From: a virus
IMG/VR virus record: IMGVR_UViG_3300043548_000832
Coordinates: 1 to 42,004 of that record
Length of the DNA stretch: 42,004 nucleotides
Strand: one strand, 5' to 3'
The position numbers were made by a program, and so were the translations under genes. Shown piece by piece: positions 37,425-42,004 of the stretch (its first letter is position 1; every line of letters starts with the position of its first letter). The notes under the pieces were generated by a model. That model saw nothing but the letters and a program-made list of their open reading frames with translations. It made no database searches and was not told the DNA's origin.

Positions 37425-38303
37425 TTAAGCGTTATCTGCAGAAATTCTTTTATATCCTAAACTATTAATATAATCTCTAACCCCTCTCAAAAACTCCCAT
37501 TGATGCATATGTCTATGAGAACCATCTTTATAAACTATTTTCATCTCAGAGGAACCACTAATAGAAGGCTCAAAACGAATCGAATGAATATTTTTACCTC
37601 CAGGCATTTCTTTGATGTGTTTTTTGATTTCTTTGTTCAAAACCTGTTTAACCCACTTTTCTACATTCTCTGCATTAGTATAAAGGGTAAGATTAACTTT
37701 TCCATGAACAGGGTTACCAAAATCAACCCCCAAATAATTTTCGAGTAATTCTTTAAACTTTCTTTCCAAGTTATGTGATGCGAATGAAAACGATTCATCT
37801 TTCAAATAAGAAGGATAGTCGATATACAATTCTACGTGAACATCATAAGGTACTTCTTCCTCAAATTCTACTCTAACAAAATCCGGAAATCTCATCATTT
37901 TGATTATACGTGGAAGATGTTTTGCATATTTTTCAGTGAACTTTTCTTGTTGTCTTAATGACGGAAGGGTAAAAGCACCAGATTTGACTAATACTTTTCC
38001 AGTTTTTGGAATAGAGTTGTACCCGTTAAAATAAATTTCTTCTCGGTCACCATAATATTGGTCATACTTATCACCCAAAGTATCCTGTAAAAATTCTTTA
38101 CCGTATTTATTCAACAAAAAAGAAAAAGGGTATTTTTTTGAATCTTCTCCCAATTTTTTTGTAATCCAATTTCTGAATAAGAACACAAAAACATCTGTAA
38201 AATCATTATCGTCATATTGACTTAAATCCATTTCAACTTGTTCAACAATAGTTTTTACCATATTGAATAATTCAGATTCTTTTAACGTGATTAACTTCGC
38301 CAT
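37425..38303 (-). CDS. Tagged hypothetical protein
   Basis: 292 residues. Tag MAKLITLKESELFNMVKTIV (LKE) of the same form as at 29908 and 38728. Middle alpha/beta with VRVEFEEEVPYDVHVELYID and VHGKVNLTLYTNAENVEKWV; these strand-helix blocks resemble the small tagged proteins downstream. Box TATTTATC three bases before ATG. Function unknown. Confidence 0.78.
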   Translation of the reverse strand: MAKLITLKESELFNMVKTIVEQVEMDLSQYDDNDFTDVFVFLFRNWITKKLGEDSKKYPFSFLLNKYGKEFLQDTLGDKYDQYYGDREEIYFNGYNSIPKTGKVLVKSGAFTLPSLRQQEKFTEKYAKHLPRIIKMMRFPDFVRVEFEEEVPYDVHVELYIDYPSYLKDESFSFASHNLERKFKELLENYLGVDFGNPVHGKVNLTLYTNAENVEKWVKQVLNKEIKKHIKEMPGGKNIHSIRFEPSISGSSEMKIVYKDGSHRHMHQWEFLRGVRDYINSLGYKRISADNA

Positions 38304-38306
38304 AAA

Positions 38307-38314
38307 GATAAATA
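38307..38314 (-). promoter_or_regulatory. TATTTAT box
   Basis: TATTTATC three bases before ATG 38303. Confidence 0.5.
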
Positions 38315-38337
38315 TATTATTTCAGATAAAATAAAAA

Positions 38338-38649
38338 TTAATCTTTGGAGTTCTTCCCTGATTCCTTTGTTCCGAAATAATATGAAAATATCATAAGAAC
38401 AAGCGTTCTTATTAAGTCAAACAAACTTTCATTTTGTTCTGGTGATATTAGAGAAACCTTCCATGCAATTGTCTTGTCGACAATGTATAATGCGACAAGT
38501 GATGTAAAAATTACCAAAATGAATCTGACTAAAATTTCTTTGGTGCTATCTGCAAACATTTTGTAAACGAAATAGGAACTACCGATGATGAATCCGAGAG
38601 CCATCACAATTCCCATAATCATTACCCATAAATTTTCAGATGAAAACAT
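38338..38649 (-). CDS. Three-pass membrane protein
   Basis: 103 residues: hydrophobic segments near 8-28 (VMIMGIVMALGFIIGSSYFV), 38-57 (EILVRFILVIFTSLVALYIV) and 80-95 (LIRTLVLMIFSYYFG). Polar C-terminus KESGKNSKD. Could be another holin-like protein; weak. Box TATTTATT three bases upstream. Confidence 0.75.
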   Translation of the reverse strand: MFSSENLWVMIMGIVMALGFIIGSSYFVYKMFADSTKEILVRFILVIFTSLVALYIVDKTIAWKVSLISPEQNESLFDLIRTLVLMIFSYYFGTKESGKNSKD

Positions 38650-38652
38650 AAA

Positions 38653-38660
38653 AATAAATA
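38653..38660 (-). promoter_or_regulatory. TATTTAT box
   Basis: TATTTATT three bases before ATG 38649. Confidence 0.5.
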
Positions 38661-38680
38661 TGGTACTTATATTAAAATAA

Positions 38681-38708
38681 AAATCCCCCTAAGAATTTAG
38701 GGGGATTT
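38681..38708 (-). terminator. Terminator-like 12-pair hairpin
   Basis: AAATCCCCCTAA-GAAT (or its complement)-TTAGGGGGATTT, perfect stem. Ends the transcript of the gene at 38728. Confidence 0.8.
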
Positions 38709-38727
38709 CATTCAGTTCTAGTTATTT

Positions 38728-39120
38728 TTATACATATGAGCTTGTATCAGAACCAGAGGATTTAACGTACGCATCACATCCGCATTTCTTGCTCAGCATG
38801 TCATGACCTTGCTTTGTAAGTTTTCCCTCCATAGGTATGCCGCTTTTAAGAATACCATTTGTCAAAGAATATCCTAAAGGTGTATTTTCATCTTTACCAC
38901 AAACAAAATTCAATTTAACCGTCGCTTTACCACTTCTACCTTCGAATTCACAACCCCATGTTTTAGTTTTTTTATTAACAATATCTAAATTTAAAGGTAA
39001 CTTTTCACCGCCTTCTGGGGTTAGTCTTACTTTAGCAATTATTTGAGAGTTTTGTTCTTCAATAACTCTTTTAACTAAATTAGTTAAATCGGTTTCAGTT
39101 AATCTTATTACTTTTTTCAT
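38728..39120 (-). CDS. Tagged small protein, paradigm of the RLTE form
   Basis: 130 residues. Tag MKKVIRLTETDLTNLVKRVI with LTE. The rest is a beta-rich domain (IIAKVRLTPEGGEKLPLNLD, ATVKLNFVCGKD) with Cys pairs (WGCEF, FVCG, KKCGC). No signal peptide. Box TATTTATA 17 bases upstream. Confidence 0.8.
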   Translation of the reverse strand: MKKVIRLTETDLTNLVKRVIEEQNSQIIAKVRLTPEGGEKLPLNLDIVNKKTKTWGCEFEGRSGKATVKLNFVCGKDENTPLGYSLTNGILKSGIPMEGKLTKQGHDMLSKKCGCDAYVKSSGSDTSSYV

Positions 39121-39137
39121 AAATTTTTTTTTACTAA

Positions 39138-39145
39138 TATAAATA
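39138..39145 (-). promoter_or_regulatory. TATTTAT box
   Basis: TATTTATA 17 bases before ATG 39120. Confidence 0.45.
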
Positions 39146-39186
39146 TTCTATTTCATAGGATTATACAAATTAAAAAAAAAAGAATA

Positions 39187-39837
39187 TCAATATGAACTCA
39201 ACTTTGATTTGAATTCTTGTGGCATTTTCCAAGAATACTTCGTCACGATTTCTTTGTAAACCTCATCCCAATTTTCTTCGGAGGTTATTTTTGCTCGGTT
39301 CCTTAACAAATAAAGATATATTTCGTAAACCTGATGATATCCATGGTAAAAGTCTTCACTTTTTTTAAAACACTCAATAGCGGATGATAGGTCTTTATTC
39401 ATTAGTGCTTCGAACCCATACTGTTCGTTTTGTTCTGCTGCAAATAGATTACTTACAAGTGGTCCACCAATTTCAGCTTTTTGTTGTTGTAATACCACAA
39501 TACTATCCATGGCAAAATCTTCATGAGATAAAACTTGTTCCTCACTCTCAGTCAACCCTTTATATTTTTGATAATCTTCAGAAAGAACATTTTGATAGTC
39601 AACCCATCTTTCTCTTAAACGTTTGGTTGGGGTTACAACTGAAAAATATTCAGCAAGTTTCCACCTTTGTTCGATATTATCGGATTTCAATATGATATCA
39701 ACATATTGATTATAGATTTTCATTTCCTCGATACCAACCTCTCTATCCTTAAACATAGATTCAACAAATAGTGTTGCAAAAACAATGACAACACTACTTA
39801 TAAACCATTTAACCAATTCGATAGTTTTTTCATTCAT
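39187..39837 (-). CDS. Membrane-anchored hypothetical protein (Bacteroidota type)
   Basis: 216 residues from ATG 39837; the in-frame extension crosses the box and is less likely. Membrane segment near 11-26 (FISSVVIVFATLFVES), then KDREVGIEEMKIYNQYVDII and QRWKLAEYFSVVTPTKRLRE, and a helical C-terminal part with ALMNKDLSSAIECFKKSED. The plan is one I recall from Bacteroidota proteins of unknown function. Box TATTTATT nine bases upstream. Confidence 0.75.
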   Translation of the reverse strand: MNEKTIELVKWFISSVVIVFATLFVESMFKDREVGIEEMKIYNQYVDIILKSDNIEQRWKLAEYFSVVTPTKRLRERWVDYQNVLSEDYQKYKGLTESEEQVLSHEDFAMDSIVVLQQQKAEIGGPLVSNLFAAEQNEQYGFEALMNKDLSSAIECFKKSEDFYHGYHQVYEIYLYLLRNRAKITSEENWDEVYKEIVTKYSWKMPQEFKSKLSSY

Positions 39838-39846
39838 GATATAAAA

Positions 39847-39854
39847 AATAAATA
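39847..39854 (-). promoter_or_regulatory. TATTTAT box
   Basis: TATTTATT nine bases before ATG 39837. Confidence 0.5.
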
Positions 39855-39872
39855 TTTCTGCATCATAAATAA

Positions 39873-39898
39873 AAACCCCCATTTACAGTGGGGGGTTT
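39873..39898 (-). terminator. Hairpin terminator
   Basis: AAACCCCC ... GGGGGTTT around a 10-base loop, between the stop at 39902 and the gene at 39837. Confidence 0.7.
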
Positions 39899-39901
39899 GT
39901 G

Positions 39902-40117
39902 TTATCCATTCATCTCGTTTAAGAATTCTTCGATAATCTTCTCACGGTCTTCTTCTGTACCATTATCATCATCAAATGAAATTTCTTCAGGCATGACGTT
40001 CCATTCATCCCAAGAATTCCAGTTCGACATAATAAGGAATTTTTTTCCTTCATCGGTTTGTCCTTTAAACCAAACAGTTTTGGATTCTAATCTTCCGTTT
40101 TCGTAATCTATTTGCAT
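39902..40117 (-). CDS. Small acidic hypothetical protein
   Basis: 71 residues, starting MQIDYENGRLESKTVWFKGQ; acidic tail with EEISFDDDNGTEEDREK. No tag, no TATTTAT box. Not recognised. Confidence 0.7.
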   Translation of the reverse strand: MQIDYENGRLESKTVWFKGQTDEGKKFLIMSNWNSWDEWNVMPEEISFDDDNGTEEDREKIIEEFLNEMNG

Positions 40118-40140
40118 AATTGATATATTTTTTTACAAAA

Positions 40141-40416
40141 TTAAACAATTTCATTCAAAACAGCAGGAACCATTTGTTTTAACAATTCTATTTTCTTAAG
40201 TTCAAGTTCAATTCTTTCGTTCATTTTGTTTTCAAGCTCAATCAGTTTTTCAAACTTCCCTTTTTCAATAAGATAAACACCAAATAATTTTCTTTCACCT
40301 TTAGGTGTGGGTGTATCGAATATCTTCAATCCATCATCATAATAACAAGGGACTATTCCTTCGTTCTTATAACGAATTAAATCAAACGGTCCGATATCAA
40401 CATTGAATAGTCTCAT
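40141..40416 (-). CDS. Small hypothetical protein
   Basis: 91 residues, MRLFNVDIGPFDLIRYKNEG, then a charged helix with IELENKMNERIELELKKIEL. Not recognised. Confidence 0.7.
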   Translation of the reverse strand: MRLFNVDIGPFDLIRYKNEGIVPCYYDDGLKIFDTPTPKGERKLFGVYLIEKGKFEKLIELENKMNERIELELKKIELLKQMVPAVLNEIV

Positions 40417-40529
40417 AGAGACAAAGATATTACATTTTCAGAAAATTTCCCAAAATTTTTTTCTTCCTCGGGTAAGATTTTTCATAATGGGGGTCTTGTT
40501 TTAGAAAAGATAATACTTATAGTTAAATT

Positions 40530-40700
40530 ATGAGAAACTACTACGATTTTTGGTCAAAAAAGATTATTAGACAAGGTTTGAAAGCAATTAAAATTGTCAT
40601 TGGTCTTGGATTAACATTTACATTCGCCCTCGAAAATCGGCTAGTTGGTGGACTATTTTTTGGATGGGTATTAATGGAAGCACTTATCGATAGAGAATAA
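40530..40700 (+). CDS. Small membrane protein (56 residues)
   Basis: MRNYYDFWSKKIIRQGLKAI then KIVIGLGLTFTFALENRLVG and GLFFGWVLMEALIDRE. One or two hydrophobic segments. Only plus-strand gene in the last 11 kb; followed by a terminator. Not recognised. Confidence 0.65.
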   Translation: MRNYYDFWSKKIIRQGLKAIKIVIGLGLTFTFALENRLVGGLFFGWVLMEALIDRE

Positions 40701-40702
40701 AA

Positions 40703-40727
40703 AACCCCCTTCACAATGAAGAGGGTT
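40703..40727. terminator. Hairpin between convergent genes
   Basis: AACCCCCTTC-ACAAT-GAAGAGGGTT, ten pairs with one mismatch. Confidence 0.65.
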
Positions 40728-40747
40728 CGTTACTTAAAGTTTAGTTA

Positions 40748-41230
40748 TCATAAGGCATATTCGTTGAAATAAAATCTTTCTCCGAATTCAGATACGTTTT
40801 TTCCGTAGGTATATCTATAATCACTATTAACCCATACCTTAACCAAATCCTCACCTCCGTTTTTTATTGTGATTAATATCTTATTCCAGTTCTCACCATA
40901 TTCAATTCCACCATTATCTTTTTCAATTCTTTTTTCTGAAGATACATCTCCACCCAAATTGAATATTTCTTTAACGGCTTCTTCCAAAGAATTTGGGCTA
41001 ATGAAGTCATGATTTGCTTCAATCCAATTATCCAAGTCTTCAACTTCTCTATAACTTTCTGATATAACTTTTGAACCCTTGAATGATTGTTCCACAAGAG
41101 GTTTAACATCACCAAGTTTTGATTCCATTAATGATTTAAATTTTGACGTATCGATTTTGATTCTATCTGTGTGTTGCTCACGAATGGAATTTTTTTCCTC
41201 TTCGGATAAATTATTTAATATATGTTTCAT
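40748..41230 (-). CDS. Tagged hypothetical protein
   Basis: 160 residues starting MKHILNNLSEEEKNSIREQH, the SEEEK tag form with LSE. Then a helical, acidic part and LITIKNGGEDLVKVWVNSDY. Box TATTTATA 13 bases upstream. Function unknown. Confidence 0.78.
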   Translation of the reverse strand: MKHILNNLSEEEKNSIREQHTDRIKIDTSKFKSLMESKLGDVKPLVEQSFKGSKVISESYREVEDLDNWIEANHDFISPNSLEEAVKEIFNLGGDVSSEKRIEKDNGGIEYGENWNKILITIKNGGEDLVKVWVNSDYRYTYGKNVSEFGERFYFNEYAL

Positions 41231-41243
41231 GAATTTATTTTCA

Positions 41244-41251
41244 TATAAATA
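41244..41251 (-). promoter_or_regulatory. TATTTAT box
   Basis: TATTTATA 13 bases before ATG 41230. Confidence 0.5.
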
Positions 41252-41264
41252 TCGAAGGGAAATA

Positions 41265-41283
41265 AAAACCCCTCATTAAGGAG
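41265..41283 (-). terminator. Weak terminator
   Basis: CTCCT-TAATG-AGGGG then TTTTTATTT on the minus strand, after the repeat gene. Confidence 0.5.
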
Positions 41284-41295
41284 AGATTCCATTTG

Positions 41296-42004
41296 TTATA
41301 AATATATATCACCACCTACTTCAACCATATTTCTAATTTCCTGTTCGGAATATTTTCTAGATATTGGTGTATTTCGCAAACTCAAATAACCCCCAACTGA
41401 TGTTAGATTTCCAAGAGATTCAATTGGAGTACTTCCCAAATCCAAATTACCTCCAACTGATGTTAGATTTCCAAGAGATTCTACATTAGTATAAGTTAAA
41501 ATCAAATCATCACCAACTGATGTTAGATTTCCAAGAGATTCAATTGGTGTATTTCGCAAACTCAACAAACCCCCAACTGATGTTAAATTTCCAAGAGATT
41601 TAATTGGTGTTCCGATTAAATACAAATCTCTACCAACTGATGTTAAATTTCCAAGAGATTGAATTTGTAAATCTTCCAAATACAAATCTCTACCAACCGA
41701 TGTTAGATTTCCAAGAGATTTAATTAAAGTACTTCCCAAATCCAAATTACCCTCAACTGATGTTAAATTTCCAAGAGATTTAATTGTCGTTTTATACAAA
41801 TTTAAATAACCATAAACTGAAATTAAATTTCCAAGAGTTGTTATTTCTGTATTTTCATCTAATTCAACATCACCTCTAAGAATATAAGGAGGATTTCTTT
41901 TTCTTTTCAAATATTCTTGTAATAAATCCCAATCATTATCAAATGCAGAAAAAAGAAGGTTAAGGATTTTATCCTTAATAGTTTCTAACTGAGATTCTGT
42001 TATA
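41296..42004 (-). CDS. Tagged repeat protein, LRR-like 20-residue units (5' end outside window)
   Basis: Open from the right edge to the stop at 41296. The N-terminal part reads ITESQLETIKDKILNLLFSA, a tag of the ITESQ form cut by the edge; an internal TTG at 41910 is not the true start. Then about eight 20-residue repeats of consensus LGNLTSVGGxLxLxxTPIxS, a leucine-rich-like solenoid. The final part is SRKYSEQEIRNMVEVGGDIY. Solenoids of this type often bind proteins. Carrying the tag, it may be packaged. Confidence 0.85.
   Translation of the reverse strand, partial: ITESQLETIKDKILNLLFSAFDNDWDLLQEYLKRKRNPPYILRGDVELDENTEITTLGNLISVYGYLNLYKTTIKSLGNLTSVEGNLDLGSTLIKSLGNLTSVGRDLYLEDLQIQSLGNLTSVGRDLYLIGTPIKSLGNLTSVGGLLSLRNTPIESLGNLTSVGDDLILTYTNVESLGNLTSVGGNLDLGSTPIESLGNLTSVGGYLSLRNTPISRKYSEQEIRNMVEVGGDIYL
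41380..41840 (-). repeat. 60-bp tandem repeats within the solenoid gene
   Basis: About eight copies at a 60-base period with a conserved core ACTGATGTTAGATTTCCAAG (plus strand), diverging in the other half of each unit. Confidence 0.9.

Noticed and set aside
41380-41840. CRISPR array
   Set aside because: The 60-base repeats are in frame and encode a 20-residue protein repeat with no spacers.
41908-41910. TTG at 41910 as start of the repeat protein
   Set aside because: The frame stays open to the right edge and encodes the ITESQ tag upstream, so the start lies outside the window.

Overview
The window is AT-rich, densely packed, and looks like an accessory or virion-protein region of a large tailed phage (T4-like or jumbo class) infecting a Bacteroidota host, probably a flavobacterium. 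Reasons: phage-typical genes (T4-type RNA ligase, thymidylate synthase, polynucleotide-kinase-like P-loop protein, lysis genes, tRNAs), Bacteroidota-style signal peptides ending in ...SQ, a DUF2452 protein, and Bacteroidota TAnnTTTG promoter boxes. No capsid, tail or replication genes were recognised.

Layout. 1-605: end of a minus-strand gene. 742-7669: plus-strand run of small genes with a metallophosphoesterase, P-loop kinase, RNA ligase, glycosyltransferase, Smr-like protein and thymidylate synthase. 7.7-17.0 kb: mixed strands with a HEYEH peptidase, methyltransferase, tRNA-Ser followed by a gene-free structured-RNA stretch, a flavodoxin-like protein and a polyphosphate kinase 2. 17.2-19.8 kb: probable lysis cassette (two spanin-like proteins, holin-like protein, GH19-type endolysin, HEVSH peptidase). 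19.9-22.7 kb: small plus-strand genes, a second metallophosphoesterase and a cyclic-phosphate receiver-like protein. 22.8-25.2 kb: paralogous nuclease-fold-like proteins. 25.2-26.1 kb: about 930 bases without genes, holding a tRNA-Phe with an inserted D-loop and several strong RNA stems. 26.1-42.0 kb: mostly minus-strand small genes, with a secreted endonuclease, lysozyme, cyclophilin, metallopeptidases and a repeat protein.

The main system I see is a family of about 19 otherwise unrelated proteins that share short N-terminal tags (forms such as MKYIISESQ, MKKVIRLTETDL, MKDLIRRVL, LSEEEKNSIREQH). Nearly all tags contain [I/L]-x-E within or near the first ten to twenty residues, the cleavage consensus of the T4 prohead protease and the end of the T4 capsid-targeting sequence. 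The tag sits on a polyphosphate kinase 2, a GH24 lysozyme, a zinc metallopeptidase, two nuclease-fold-like proteins, a repeat protein and many small unknowns. I infer a set of proteins packaged in the head and delivered with the DNA.

Most of these genes, and several neighbours, have a TATTTAT[A/T] box 3-17 bases before the start codon, while the 0.7-7.7 kb genes lack it and some carry host-type TAnnTTTG boxes. I infer two promoter classes (host-type/early and phage-specific/late), with very short or absent leaders. Two gene-free regions beside or around tRNAs carry long complementary stems and H-type pseudoknot layouts and are candidates for large phage structured RNAs.
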